Shown: positions 1-11,630, numbered from the stretch's first letter. The stretch is 62,575 nt of DNA from Kiritimatiellia bacterium (GCA_017481725.1 JAFUOX010000104.1:1-62575), one strand, 5' to 3'. Translations and numbers: made by a program. Notes: a model not told the origin generated them from the sequence alone.

Positions 1-58
1 AGTGAGTTTTGCCTTGACTATTGCTATTCTTTCGAAGCAATTTGGCAAACCTCATCCA

Positions 59-258
59 CTAGTGTGCTCGCCCAGAAGCTCATTGAGATGCGGAGGCGAC
101 GCATTATAATAAATGAAGAATGAAAAATGAAGAATGAAGAATTCAGGTAGAGTTGAGTGGTTTTTTCTCCATTCTCGCGTCTAACGTCCCACTTCACACT
201 TTTAGCCATCACGTGCAGCAGCTCCGTATCTTTGCCTTCTTGTGGGCGAACACACTAG
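59..258. repeat. Imperfect inverted repeat, 37-nt arms
   Basis: The left arm at 59-95 begins CTAGTGTGCTCGCCCA. The reverse complement of 222-258 begins CTAGTGTGTTCGCCCA, and both arms share an AGATnCGGAG block near the inner end. The arms are separated by about 126 nt that contain the purine-rich ATGAA repeat. The arrangement resembles a small non-autonomous mobile element or a duplicated intergenic repeat, but there is no transposase and no clear target-site duplication. Confidence 0.55.
110..146. repeat. Purine-rich ATGAA(G/A)A repeat
   Basis: Reiterated units of the form AATGAAGAATGAAAAATG fill this stretch. A related repeat (ATGAATAATGAAGAGTG) lies at 11666-11745, directly after another terminator-type hairpin, and a shorter ATGAGCAATGAATAATC trace follows lacZ at about 5363-5379. 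The dispersed copies look like an intergenic repeat family, with no coding meaning seen. Confidence 0.6.
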
Positions 259-328
259 CGCTTGGCAGTTGCCTTTGCGACAACAGGAGTAAAACTAGGC
301 AACAACAAGCGGTAGTGTTATCATTGAT

Positions 329-422
329 GCCACCACACAAGCCATGCGTCTCTGCGTCCCTTTTTCGCACTTTTAGCCACCACGCAAGCCATGCGTCTCT
401 GCGTCCCTTCTTCGCACTTCTA
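329..422. repeat. 47-bp tandem direct repeat, two copies
   Basis: Units 329-375 and 376-422 differ at only three of 47 positions; each contains GCCATGCGTCTCTGCGTCCC. A third copy starts after 422 but breaks off after about seven bases. A degenerate earlier piece (CACTTTTAGCCATCACG) lies near 195-213. The near identity suggests a recent duplication. No function is apparent. Confidence 0.75.
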
Positions 423-465
423 ACCACCAGTGCCGTATATTGCATTTGATTTTACAAAAAACAGA

Positions 466-494
466 TTGAATGAGGGAATTATATTTGATAAAAT
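466..494 (+). promoter_or_regulatory. Promoter of the GH4 gene
   Basis: The -35 is TTGAAT (466-471), followed by a 17-bp spacer and an extended -10, TGATAAAAT, whose hexamer is 489-494. Predicted transcription would begin near 501, about 47 nt before the ATG at 548. This position argues against a coding start at 470. Confidence 0.6.
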
Positions 495-547
495 TCTTGT
501 TAATGAGACAAGTTACTTGTAATTTTAATCTAATAAAAAGGAATAAT

Positions 548-1972
548 ATGGCAAAGAAAAAAGAAAAAATATCAGAAAAAGATTTAGGTCATGCAGCTCA
601 TTCAAAAGAAGCAAAGAAGGCCGTAGCTAGAAAAACATCTAGACATTTAAAAATAGTCTTCCTTGGTGCAGGCAGTGGTTTCTTTGGCTCGCTATTTCGC
701 GACATCATGATGGTTGAAGGTTTTAACGATGGCGAAATGTGCATTGTTGATTTGGATAAGAAACGTCTGAATATTGCTGAGCGTCTTGGATATGAGATGA
801 TGAAGCGTGTCGGTAATAAGGGTTGGACATTAAAGAAAACAACTAATCGTCGTACTGTGCTAAAGGATGCAGATTATGTTATTAACTGTATCGAAGTAAA
901 TGGAGGCCCATGTGTACGCCCTGATAATGATATTCCTTTAAAGTATGGTGTAGATCAGTGTATTGGTGATACTATTGGACCTGGTGGAATTATGAAGGCT
1001 CTTCGCACAGTTCCTACATGGTTGGAGGTATTAAGTGATGTTAGTGAGCTTTGTCCTAATGCAGTAGTATTTAACTACACAAATCCAATGTCAATTATGT
1101 GTTTGGCAGCAACAAGAATGTTCCCTCAAATCAAGCATTTTGGTATGTGTCACAGTGTTCAGGGAACGAGTGAGAGACTTGCTAGTTATGCAGGAGTGCC
1201 ATTGGATGAAATTAAGTGGGAGTGTGCTGGTGTAAATCACTTGGCTTGGTTCACAAAATTTGAGCATAATGGTAAGAGCTTGTATCCTAAAATCAACAAG
1301 CGCCTAAAGTCTGGCGAGGTTGATATTACATGCGATCATGTTCGCTTTGATATGATGCAACAATTTGGTGCATTTATTACAGAATCAAGTGGTCACTTGA
1401 GTGAGTATTTGCCTTTCTATCGCAAGCGCAAAGATATTCGTGAAAAGTATTGTCATAATGGCTATAATGGTCAGTCTTCTTTCTATGCAGATAATTGGCC
1501 TCAGTGGCGTGAGAATGGCGATAAGTGGAGAACAGAGTTTGGTAATGGTGAGCATAAGGACTGGGAAGTAAAGCGCTCTTGGGAATATTGCTCATATGCA
1601 ATTGAAGCTCTTGAGATGAATCGCCCATTTGTAATGCATTCAACTGTTCCTAATACAGGATTGATTAGCAATCTTCCTCAGAATGGTGTAGTTGAAGTTG
1701 CATGTCATTGTGATAAGAATGGTATTGTTCCAACTTATTTCGGTGATCTTCCTGCTCAAATGGCTGCTATTTGCGATTGGAATATGCGTTGCTATGAATT
1801 AGCAGCTCAGGCATGTTTAGAATTTGATTTGGAGAAGGCTACATATGCTATGATGCTTGATCCAAATACAAATTCATCTTGCTCCCCAGAGGAAATTCGC
1901 AAGATGGCAAAGGAGCTCTTTGCTGCAGAGAAGGAGTGGCTAGATCCAAGATTCTTTGCAAAAAAGAAGTAA
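548..1972 (+). CDS. GH4 alpha-galactosidase-like glycosidase
   Basis: Glycoside hydrolase family 4 enzymes cleave glycosides by an NAD- and Mn-dependent redox mechanism in the cytoplasm. The 474-residue product has an NAD-binding glycine motif (GAGSG, residues 40-44), NYTNP at 176-180, CHSVQGT at 201-207 with the metal-binding Cys, and CAGVNH at 226-231 with the metal-binding His. CHSVQGT and the GVNHLAW block fit the MelA alpha-galactosidase branch best; a 6-phospho-glycosidase or glucuronidase role cannot be excluded. I chose ATG 548, eight bases after AAGGA and downstream of the predicted promoter; an upstream frame start near 470 has no ribosome site. A lysine-rich extension of about 33 residues precedes the Rossmann fold, which is unusual for the family. 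It stands as its own unit, next to lacZ. Confidence 0.85.
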   Translation: MAKKKEKISEKDLGHAAHSKEAKKAVARKTSRHLKIVFLGAGSGFFGSLFRDIMMVEGFNDGEMCIVDLDKKRLNIAERLGYEMMKRVGNKGWTLKKTTNRRTVLKDADYVINCIEVNGGPCVRPDNDIPLKYGVDQCIGDTIGPGGIMKALRTVPTWLEVLSDVSELCPNAVVFNYTNPMSIMCLAATRMFPQIKHFGMCHSVQGTSERLASYAGVPLDEIKWECAGVNHLAWFTKFEHNGKSLYPKINKRLKSGEVDITCDHVRFDMMQQFGAFITESSGHLSEYLPFYRKRKDIREKYCHNGYNGQSSFYADNWPQWRENGDKWRTEFGNGEHKDWEVKRSWEYCSYAIEALEMNRPFVMHSTVPNTGLISNLPQNGVVEVACHCDKNGIVPTYFGDLPAQMAAICDWNMRCYELAAQACLEFDLEKATYAMMLDPNTNSSCSPEEIRKMAKELFAAEKEWLDPRFFAKKK

Positions 1973-1995
1973 TTTAGACTTTTGCTTATATCTTT

Positions 1996-2030
1996 AAAAA
2001 AACGCAGGCATTTTGCTTGCGTTTTTTTTT
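1996..2030 (+). terminator. Rho-independent terminator after the GH4 gene
   Basis: An ACGCAGGC / GCTTGCGT stem with a short ATTTT loop is preceded by an A run and followed by a run of nine T. It cleanly separates the GH4 gene from lacZ. Confidence 0.85.
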
Positions 2031-2052
2031 GTATGTTAGAATTTGTTAGTAA

Positions 2053-2082
2053 TTGACTTGCCTAAATGATAAATGGTAATAT
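2053..2082 (+). promoter_or_regulatory. Promoter of lacZ
   Basis: TTGACT (2053-2058), an 18-bp spacer and the extended -10 TGGTAATAT (hexamer 2077-2082). Transcription would begin near 2089, leaving a leader of about 58 nt before ATG 2147. Confidence 0.5.
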
Positions 2083-2089
2083 TTAGTAA

Positions 2090-5314
<3,225 letters not shown>

Positions 5315-5321
5315 GATAATC

Positions 5322-5354
5322 AAAAAAGGCGTCCTTCGGGGCGCCTTTTTTTTA
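5322..5354 (+). terminator. UUCG-loop terminator after lacZ
   Basis: AGGCGTCC-TTCG-GGGCGCCT stem-loop with a long T run. The same design recurs at 31229-31257 and 50170-50203. Confidence 0.9.
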
Positions 5355-5406
5355 TAGGCAATGATGAGCAATGAATAATCATGGGGTGGGATGTGTCTAT
5401 TCTTGC

Positions 5407-5435
5407 TTGAATTTCTACCTAGAAAAGAGTACTTT
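5407..5435 (+). promoter_or_regulatory. Possible promoter of the PHP gene
   Basis: TTGAAT (5407-5412) and a 17-bp spacer precede TACTTT (5430-5435). The -10 is weak and lacks the TG extension found at other promoters here. Confidence 0.3.
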
Positions 5436-5466
5436 ATTTGTGTATTTGTAAAGGGGATACATTATT

Positions 5467-6270
5467 ATGAAATTTAAATTTGATCATGACCTTCATATTC
5501 ATTCTCATCTCTCTCTTTGTTCTAATGATCCAGCCCAAAATAAGGATAGAATTTTTAAGTACGCAAAGGATAATAAGCTTCATACAATTTGTGTGACGGA
5601 TCATTTTTGGGATGATGATGTTCCAGAGGCAACAAACAGGTATAGAGCCCAGAATTTTGCCCATATTAGCCAAAATAAGCCTTTGCCATCTGATGATGAA
5701 ACTAGTTTCTTGTTTGGCTGTGAAACAGATTTTAATAAAAATTTCACGCTTGGTATTGCAGATAAAACATTTTCTGAGTTTGATTTTGTGATTATCCCAA
5801 CCACCCACATGCATATGAAAGGGTTTGTAATCTCAGAGGAGGATGCTCAAAGCAATTTACGCCGTGCACAGCTTTGGGTTGAGAGGCTAGAAGCTTTAAC
5901 CCAAAGAGATTTGCCATTTCAGAAAATTGGTATTGCTCACCTGTCTTGTCATTTAATCAATAATGCTTCTCGCAAAGACTATTTGGAAGTGCTTGATTTA
6001 ATCCCATCCGATGATATGGAGCGAGTTTTTTCTGATTGTGCGAGGGTTGGTGTGGGTATAGAGTTAAATATGAGCGACATGAGCTTTGAGGATTCCGAGG
6101 CAGATCAAGTGCTTCGTATGTACCGAATTGCTAAATCCTGTGGTTGCAAATTCTATTGTGGCAGTGATGCACATCATCCAGAAAAGTTTGATACAGCAGC
6201 TGAGGTATTTAACCGAGCAATTGATTTATTAGGCTTGGAGGAGTCTGATAAATTTATTGTTGTACAATAA
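5467..6270 (+). CDS. PHP-domain metal-dependent phosphoesterase
   Basis: PHP-family proteins bind two or three metal ions and usually hydrolyse phosphomonoesters, for example histidinol phosphate. The 267-residue product shows the ordered metal motifs: HDLHIHSH near residues 7-14, VTDHFWD near 44-50, a Glu in GCETD near 89, HMHMK near 116 and GSDAHH near 235. It is the length of HisK-type histidinol-phosphatases, but the nearest his gene (hisA) is about 9 kb away, so substrate is open. AAGGGG precedes the ATG at a good distance. About 240 bp with no gene follow it, so it is probably monocistronic. Confidence 0.8.
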   Translation: MKFKFDHDLHIHSHLSLCSNDPAQNKDRIFKYAKDNKLHTICVTDHFWDDDVPEATNRYRAQNFAHISQNKPLPSDDETSFLFGCETDFNKNFTLGIADKTFSEFDFVIIPTTHMHMKGFVISEEDAQSNLRRAQLWVERLEALTQRDLPFQKIGIAHLSCHLINNASRKDYLEVLDLIPSDDMERVFSDCARVGVGIELNMSDMSFEDSEADQVLRMYRIAKSCGCKFYCGSDAHHPEKFDTAAEVFNRAIDLLGLEESDKFIVVQ

Positions 6271-6441
6271 TTAAGCACATATCTTGGCAATGTTTTGTAA
6301 GCACAAATTCTGTATGGTATTTGAACTATACTTATATAATTGTAGGAGTATAGGCATGCTTGATGAGAAAATTTTGCCATTAGTAGGGGTTTAGGAGAAA
6401 ACTCATATGTACTTTAATTTTGGATGTAATATTAATTAGGG

Positions 6442-6470
6442 TTGAAATTATTACGACCTTTTGATAACAT
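6442..6470 (+). promoter_or_regulatory. Promoter of the GME-like epimerase gene
   Basis: TTGAAA (6442-6447), a 17-bp spacer and the extended -10 TGATAACAT (hexamer 6465-6470). Transcription would begin near 6477, so the in-frame TTG at 6442 cannot be a start codon on this transcript. Confidence 0.6.
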
Positions 6471-6510
6471 AATTAAAGAGTTTTGGTTTTTAAAAATTAG
6501 AAAAGTTATT

Positions 6511-7482
6511 ATGAAAACAGCATTAGTTTGTGGTGCGGGTGGTTTTATCGGTTCGCACCTAGTTAAATTCTTAAAGAATAAGGGCTTTTGGGTTCGTGGT
6601 GTTGATAGAAAAATGCCTGAATTTTCTCCTACAGAGGCCGATGAATTTCTTGTTTTAGATTTGCGTGATTGTGATAATTGCAAAAAGGCTTTAGCACTTG
6701 ATAGTGGCAAACCTTTTGATGAGGTTTATCAGCTTGCTGCTGATATGGGTGGTATGGGCTTTATTAAAAATGCAGAGTGTGAGATTATGCACAACAGCAT
6801 TTTGATAAATGTTAATATGATTTCAGAGGCTGCGATGATGGGTGTATCACGTTATTTCTTCTCATCATCAGTTTGTGTTTATCGCGATATGCAGCCAGGT
6901 GAATCAATGATCGATGAAACAGGTGCATATCCTGCTTTCCCAGATAATGAGTATGGTTGGGAGAAGCTTTATTCGGAGCGTATGCTACAAGCCTTTAGTC
7001 GCAAGTATGGTATGATTGCACGTATTGCTCGTTTCCAAAACTGTTATGGACCAGATAGTGCATGGGAGGGTGGAAGAGAAAAGGCACCTGCTGCACTATC
7101 TCGTAAGGTTGCTCAAATTGAAGATGGTGGAGATGTTGAAATTTGGGGTGATGGATTAGCAGAGCGCAATTTTATTTATGTGGATGATTTAGTTCGTGCA
7201 GTTTATATGCTAATGCATTCAGATTTAGAGGGAGCTGTAAATATTGGTACATTAGAGAATGTTACAGTTCGTCAATTACTTCAGTATACTGCTGAGGCTG
7301 CAGGTAAGAAGGTTGGCTTTAAATCTATTGATGGGCCAGTGGGTGTTGCTTCTCGCAATTTCTCAATTGGTAGAATTACATCACTTGGTTGGCAGCCAGA
7401 GTATTCCCTACGTGAAGGCATGAAGAAAACCTATGCGTGGGTACGAGAGCAGCTCATTAAGGCTGGTCAAGAGGTAAAATAA
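6511..7482 (+). CDS. GDP-mannose 3,5-epimerase-like SDR
   Basis: An extended short-chain dehydrogenase/reductase that acts on a nucleotide sugar. The 323-residue product starts with an NAD-binding CGAGGFIGSHL motif and has a YxxxK active pair in EYGWEKL near residue 147. The blocks ADMGGMGFI, NCYGP with GGREKAPAA, and WGDGLAERNF match what I remember of plant GDP-mannose 3,5-epimerase, which makes GDP-L-galactose, more closely than GalE or GMD. The likely role is making an activated sugar for surface glycans. ATG 6511 is chosen because it lies inside the predicted transcript; the ribosome site is weak. The lipid-kinase gene follows after 32 bp and is probably co-transcribed. Confidence 0.8.
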   Translation: MKTALVCGAGGFIGSHLVKFLKNKGFWVRGVDRKMPEFSPTEADEFLVLDLRDCDNCKKALALDSGKPFDEVYQLAADMGGMGFIKNAECEIMHNSILINVNMISEAAMMGVSRYFFSSSVCVYRDMQPGESMIDETGAYPAFPDNEYGWEKLYSERMLQAFSRKYGMIARIARFQNCYGPDSAWEGGREKAPAALSRKVAQIEDGGDVEIWGDGLAERNFIYVDDLVRAVYMLMHSDLEGAVNIGTLENVTVRQLLQYTAEAAGKKVGFKSIDGPVGVASRNFSIGRITSLGWQPEYSLREGMKKTYAWVREQLIKAGQEVK

Positions 7483-7514
7483 ATTAGATTTCTACGAGTA
7501 GCTAGGGGCTTGAT

Positions 7515-8429
7515 TTGAAATTTAAAAAGATTAGAGTATTTTTTAATCGCCGGTCAGGGATTGGTTCTTCATTTATGCAGGTTCAAGCTGCATTTTCCAA
7601 ATATTGGGGTGAAGTTTCTCAAGATATAGCATGGTATTTCCCTAGTTCAAAAGAAGAGTCTGACAGGCTTGTTGATTTATCGATAGCAGATGGTGTTGAT
7701 TGCATTATTGCTGGTGGTGGAGATGGAACCATCGCAAGCATAGGCAAAAAGTTAATAGGCACAGACGTAACTCTTGGAGTAATTCCATTAGGTAGTGGCA
7801 ATGGTTTGGCACGCCATTTTAGCCAATCGATGAATCCTGTTAATGCAGTTCGTGAATTAGCAAATTCTGCTATAGTAGGGATGGATGTTGGGTATATTAA
7901 TGGTCATCCATTTCTAGTTAGTGCAAGTATTGCATGGGAATCAGATATGGTGGATTTATACAATCGTTTCCCAGTGCGAGGTGTTGGTTCTTACGTAATG
8001 GCAGGTATAGGAACTTTCTTTACATATCGTGCATCAGAAACAACAATTTCTATTCCTGGTGAATCAGATGTTACAATAAAGAAGCCATTGCTTCTTACTT
8101 TAGGAAATTTGTCTGGTTGGGGTGGCGGTGCATTTATTGATGTTGATGCAAGTGGTTGTGATGGTAAGCTAGAATTAGTTTATGCAGAGACAATTTATGC
8201 TCCAATAATGCTTGCTCACATTACTCGTGTATTTGAAACAGGATTAAAGAGTCTTCCTTATGTAACAATGAAAAAGGTTTCTACAGCAAGGCTTGTTCGT
8301 AAGGATGCTGTTCCTATTCAGTTAGATGGAGAGCTTATAGAGGCAGATAAGGAATTAGAGATTTCTATAAAGCAAAATATGCTTAAGGTTTTGATTCCAC
8401 AAAATAATTGTTCAGACTCATTAAATTAA
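7515..8429 (+). CDS. Diacylglycerol-kinase-fold lipid kinase
   Basis: The 304-residue protein has the DAGK catalytic fold: FFNRRSGIG at residues 9-17, GGGDGT at 67-72 for nucleotide binding, and PLGSGNGLARH at 91-101. A second beta-sandwich domain continues to the end, with QLDGE near residue 274. Members of this family (YegS/DgkB/BmrU) phosphorylate diacylglycerol or related lipids at the inner membrane; the exact substrate cannot be read from sequence. The start is a TTG eight bases after AGGGG. It follows the epimerase gene by 32 bp, an arrangement compatible with envelope lipid or glycolipid work. Confidence 0.85.
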   Translation: MKFKKIRVFFNRRSGIGSSFMQVQAAFSKYWGEVSQDIAWYFPSSKEESDRLVDLSIADGVDCIIAGGGDGTIASIGKKLIGTDVTLGVIPLGSGNGLARHFSQSMNPVNAVRELANSAIVGMDVGYINGHPFLVSASIAWESDMVDLYNRFPVRGVGSYVMAGIGTFFTYRASETTISIPGESDVTIKKPLLLTLGNLSGWGGGAFIDVDASGCDGKLELVYAETIYAPIMLAHITRVFETGLKSLPYVTMKKVSTARLVRKDAVPIQLDGELIEADKELEISIKQNMLKVLIPQNNCSDSLN

Positions 8430-8499
8430 ATTTTGTATTTTTTAATTATTAAAGATTGAGTGAACTATATCTAAAAGAATTTAAGAGGTAAAGAGATTT

Positions 8500-9738
8500 A
8501 TGAAAAAAATAATTCCAGCGGTAGTCATTCTTGCATTAGCACAGGTGTTTACATTAGCAAGCGAGGTGGCAAACAAGCTATTGCGCTACATAAAGGAGGA
8601 TGATACTGGTGCGATTATAGAGTTGGTGCAAGCATCTTCTGCAGCAGAGTTGGGTGAAATTTCTCGAACAGGGTTGACAGCTTTGCACTTTGCCGCAATT
8701 CAAAATCATGTTGTTGCTGCAAATGAGCTACTAGGTAAGGGTGTTCCAGTAGATGTTCGTGCTCCTGCAAAGAATAATACAACGCCATTACATTGGGCTG
8801 CGTCTCAAGAATCCATTGATGTGATTAGACTTTTTGTTAAGAATGGAGCAGATATAAATGCAAAGGCGGATAATGGTTGGACACCACTGCATTTTGCTGT
8901 TCGAGCAGGTAAATTGGTTTCTGTTGCAAATCTTGTTAAGCTTGGTGCTGATATAAATGAGAAAGATGGTTCTGGTAATGCACCAATCCATTTAGCTGCA
9001 GCAGCAAATGATTTGAAAATGGTAATAATGCTGCTTAAGCTTAATGCAAAAATAGATGAGCGAAATGCAGTTGGAAAGCTTCCTATTGATATGGCAACAG
9101 ATCCTACAGTAGTAGCCGAGCTTAAGATTCCATCACCAGCCCAGCCAGCTGTTGTGGAAGCGGCACCAGTTGTTGAGGAGTCAGCACCTATAGTTGAGGA
9201 GTCAGCACCGGTTGTTGAGGAGAGAGCACCAGTTGTTGAGGATTTGCCTGCAACTCCAAATAAACAAGAAAAATCTATTGTAATTTTCACTCAAGAACAG
9301 TTAAAAAATCTTCAAAATGATGAGGAAGAAAAGATGCTCTCTCGTTCACAACATATTCAGGCTATAATTGCAGATCCTGAAACAGAGCGTCTTTCAAATG
9401 GCTCATATTATAAAGGAAACTATCGTTTTGGTCGTTTCCATGGCGTCGGTGTTTTATATTCTCCTGATGGAACTCTATACGAAGGAGAATTTAAAAGTGG
9501 TAGTAGAAGTGGTTTTGGTACATTTACCTATAGTAATGGAGATGTCTATACCGGAGAATGGAAGCGTAATGTTCCTCATGGTAATGGTGAATTCAAATGT
9601 GCAAATGGCACCTTCATATCTGGTGTCTGGGAAAAGGGACAGCTTGTTAAGGGAGAAGGTGTTTATATAGACCTTCAGCAAAATAAATATCGAGCTGTGT
9701 GGGAAAATAACAAAGTTATTTCTAAAGTTAAAGAATAA
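8500..9738 (+). CDS. Secreted ankyrin-repeat and MORN-repeat protein
   Basis: The 412-residue product begins with a signal peptide (MKKIIPAVVILALAQ, cleavage near residue 20). About four ankyrin repeats occupy residues 54-195, seen as TALHFAA, TPLHWAA, TPLHFAV and APIHLAA. A linker of repeated VVEE(S/R)AP units runs over about 210-250. The C-terminal part (about 300-400) has at least four MORN-type repeats, such as YKGNYRFGRFHG, YEGEFKSGSRSG and YTGEWKRNVPHG. Both repeat types usually bind proteins or membranes; no catalytic domain is seen. The protein should act in the periplasm or outside the cell. AAGAGGTAAAGAG lies before the ATG. Joining these two repeat types on one exported protein is unusual. 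Confidence 0.85.
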   Translation: MKKIIPAVVILALAQVFTLASEVANKLLRYIKEDDTGAIIELVQASSAAELGEISRTGLTALHFAAIQNHVVAANELLGKGVPVDVRAPAKNNTTPLHWAASQESIDVIRLFVKNGADINAKADNGWTPLHFAVRAGKLVSVANLVKLGADINEKDGSGNAPIHLAAAANDLKMVIMLLKLNAKIDERNAVGKLPIDMATDPTVVAELKIPSPAQPAVVEAAPVVEESAPIVEESAPVVEERAPVVEDLPATPNKQEKSIVIFTQEQLKNLQNDEEEKMLSRSQHIQAIIADPETERLSNGSYYKGNYRFGRFHGVGVLYSPDGTLYEGEFKSGSRSGFGTFTYSNGDVYTGEWKRNVPHGNGEFKCANGTFISGVWEKGQLVKGEGVYIDLQQNKYRAVWENNKVISKVKE

Positions 9739-9745
9739 AGAATTT

Positions 9746-9775
9746 AAAAAACGCCTTTTATTGGGCGTTTTTTTT
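9746..9775 (+). terminator. Terminator after the ankyrin/MORN gene
   Basis: AAAAACGCC / GGCGTTTTT stem with a seven-base loop and T run, eight bases after the stop codon. Confidence 0.85.
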
Positions 9776-9859
9776 ATCGTGTGATTTTATTTGAATAGTG
9801 TGTCTAGTCTTCTAAACACAATTTTAAACAGCTATTAGAATAAAATTCAAATTAATTTG

Positions 9860-9889
9860 TTGCTTTTTTCAAAAAAACTATGATAAAAT
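9860..9889 (+). promoter_or_regulatory. Promoter of the acyl-CoA synthetase gene
   Basis: TTGCTT (9860-9865), an 18-bp spacer, and the extended -10 TGATAAAAT (hexamer 9884-9889). The wider TTGTTGCTTTT block is repeated at the hisA promoter. Confidence 0.65.
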
Positions 9890-9958
9890 TTGAATTTCAT
9901 TTAAGGCGGAGTGGACAAAACATCCATTTAACACAAATTAATAGGAGAATTTTATATT

Positions 9959-11623
9959 ATGGCAACAATTCGTACACTTTTGTTGGATGCAGCAGCTAAA
10001 TCATCTGATCGCACTTTTTTAAGATGGAAATCTAATAAGGTTTGGCATTCATGGACATTCAATGAGGTTTATAAGCGTACACGTATTGTCTCAGAGGTTG
10101 CTCATAAGCTCGGTGCAAAGCACGGAACAACTGTTGCACTAATGATGGAAAATCGCCCTGAGTGGATAATTACTTATTTAGGATTGTCTTCTATTGGATG
10201 CTGCGTTGTGCCAATTGATGCTCGTCTACAAGAGGGAGAGGTATCATACATCCTACGTGATGCACAGGTCCATGCTGTTTTTGCAAGTGGAAGAATCTGG
10301 CCAACACTAAATGCAGTTATGGACACACTTCCTGAACTTCGTCATATTGTTCTACTTGATGGTGTTGTTTCAAAGGATATGAAAGATGGACGTGTGCGCA
10401 TTCATGATTTTACTCAAATAAATGATGAGTGTCAGGAGAAGGCTATGCAGCCAGATGCATTCTTTGACCGTAGCGTTCCTGTAGAGACAGATGTTACATC
10501 AATTATTTATACATCAGGTACAACAGGTCGTCCAAAGGGTGCAATGCTTACACATGGTAACTTTACAGCTCAGCTTGATGAGGGAGCATTAAAGTATTTT
10601 AAGGTTTATGAAGATGATAATTTCCTACTAGTTCTTCCTTTGCACCATGCATTTGCTTTTTCTGCCAATTTACTTGTGCCACTTCGTTGCCGTTGTGAAA
10701 TTAGCATAGTTGAGAATCTACGAACAGTAGCAGAAAATATGAAAGAAGTATCTCCAACAATTCTTCTTGCAGTTCCGCTATTAGCAGAGAAGATGCTTAA
10801 TGCTGTGATGACAAAGCTAAACAAAAACAAGATTGCTGTGTTTATGTTAAAGTGTGGTCTAGGCAAGATCATTGGAAACAAGGTTCGTAAGGGTCTTGGC
10901 GGTCGCCTACGCCTAATTATTTGCGGTGGAGCTGCGTCAGATAAAGAAATGTTGAAGAACTATAGAAAGCTTGGTATTTCTTCTTTTGAGGGTTATGGTT
11001 TAACAGAAACTGCTCCAATTTGTGCACTAAACCCAGAGAATAGTGTTAAGCTAGGAACAGTTGGTAAGGCATTGCCAAATTGCGAAATTCGTATTTATAA
11101 TCCAAACGAAGAGGGTGTTGGTGAAATCCAAGTTAAGGGTCCTGTAGTTATGAAGGGCTACTTCAGAAATGAAGCTGCAACAGCTGCTTGCATGGATGGA
11201 GAGTGGTTTATGACTGGGGACCTAGGTCACAAGGATAGTGAGGGTTATGTTACAATTACAGGACGCAAGAAGTGCATGATTGTAAACCGCGAAGGAAAGA
11301 ATATTTATCCTGAGGAGGTTGAGCAAGCAATCAATAATAGCCCATGGATTTTGGAGTCTCTTGTTGTTGGATATACAGAGGAGGGAGATTCTGCTGAGCG
11401 TGTAGGTGCAATTATTGTTCCAAATCTAGACTATTTTGCAGCTCATCGTGATGGCTTCCAGGCTCGTTCTGATGAAGAAATTATCGCAAAGTGCCGTGAA
11501 GAGGTACAAAAGATGGTTGGTGAATTGTCAACCTATAAGAGACCTCGTAAGCTTGCTTTCCGCATGGAACCATTTGAGAAAACAACAACTCTGAAAATTA
11601 AGCGTTTCTTGTATAGCATGTAA
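9959..11623 (+). CDS. Long-chain acyl-CoA synthetase (AMP-forming)
   Basis: Activates a carboxylic acid, probably a fatty acid, to its CoA thioester through an acyl-adenylate. The 554-residue length is typical of FadD-like enzymes. The P-loop-like motif YTSGTTGRPKG lies near residue 183, GYGLTE near 346, the adenylate-binding TGDLG near 418, and GRKKCMIVNREGKNIYPEEV near 434-454, where the last Lys-region motif normally carries the catalytic lysine further downstream (KTTTLKIKR at the end). AGGAG precedes the ATG by 11 bases. It forms its own unit, bounded by a promoter and a strong terminator. The exact chain-length preference cannot be inferred. Confidence 0.85.
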   Translation: MATIRTLLLDAAAKSSDRTFLRWKSNKVWHSWTFNEVYKRTRIVSEVAHKLGAKHGTTVALMMENRPEWIITYLGLSSIGCCVVPIDARLQEGEVSYILRDAQVHAVFASGRIWPTLNAVMDTLPELRHIVLLDGVVSKDMKDGRVRIHDFTQINDECQEKAMQPDAFFDRSVPVETDVTSIIYTSGTTGRPKGAMLTHGNFTAQLDEGALKYFKVYEDDNFLLVLPLHHAFAFSANLLVPLRCRCEISIVENLRTVAENMKEVSPTILLAVPLLAEKMLNAVMTKLNKNKIAVFMLKCGLGKIIGNKVRKGLGGRLRLIICGGAASDKEMLKNYRKLGISSFEGYGLTETAPICALNPENSVKLGTVGKALPNCEIRIYNPNEEGVGEIQVKGPVVMKGYFRNEAATAACMDGEWFMTGDLGHKDSEGYVTITGRKKCMIVNREGKNIYPEEVEQAINNSPWILESLVVGYTEEGDSAERVGAIIVPNLDYFAAHRDGFQARSDEEIIAKCREEVQKMVGELSTYKRPRKLAFRMEPFEKTTTLKIKRFLYSM

Positions 11624-11630
11624 TAAAATA

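Larger units (their letters stand above)
1..465. other. Non-coding, repeat-rich leader region
   Basis: No convincing gene lies here. The longest open frame (153-449, plus strand) is Ser/His/Cys-rich, has no ribosome site and is built from a tandem repeat, so I treat it as chance. The stretch holds an inverted repeat pair, a purine-rich ATGAA repeat and a 47-bp tandem duplication, all listed separately. The part from about 150 to 430 looks visibly richer in G+C than the coding sequence that follows. Confidence 0.7.

Noticed and set aside
329..422. Possible CRISPR array
   Set aside because: The two units are adjacent with no unique spacers, and no cas gene is in the window.
153..449. A 98-codon frame over the 5' repeats
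   Set aside because: It has no ribosome site, its sequence derives from a 47-bp tandem repeat, and composition is unlike other proteins here.
1377..1643. Antisense frames inside real genes, such as this one within the GH4 gene
   Set aside because: They lack ribosome sites and protein-like content and follow the codon pattern of the opposite strand.
6442..6510. Upstream TTG start for the epimerase gene
   Set aside because: The TTG is the -35 element itself, and the NAD-binding motif begins right after ATG 6511.
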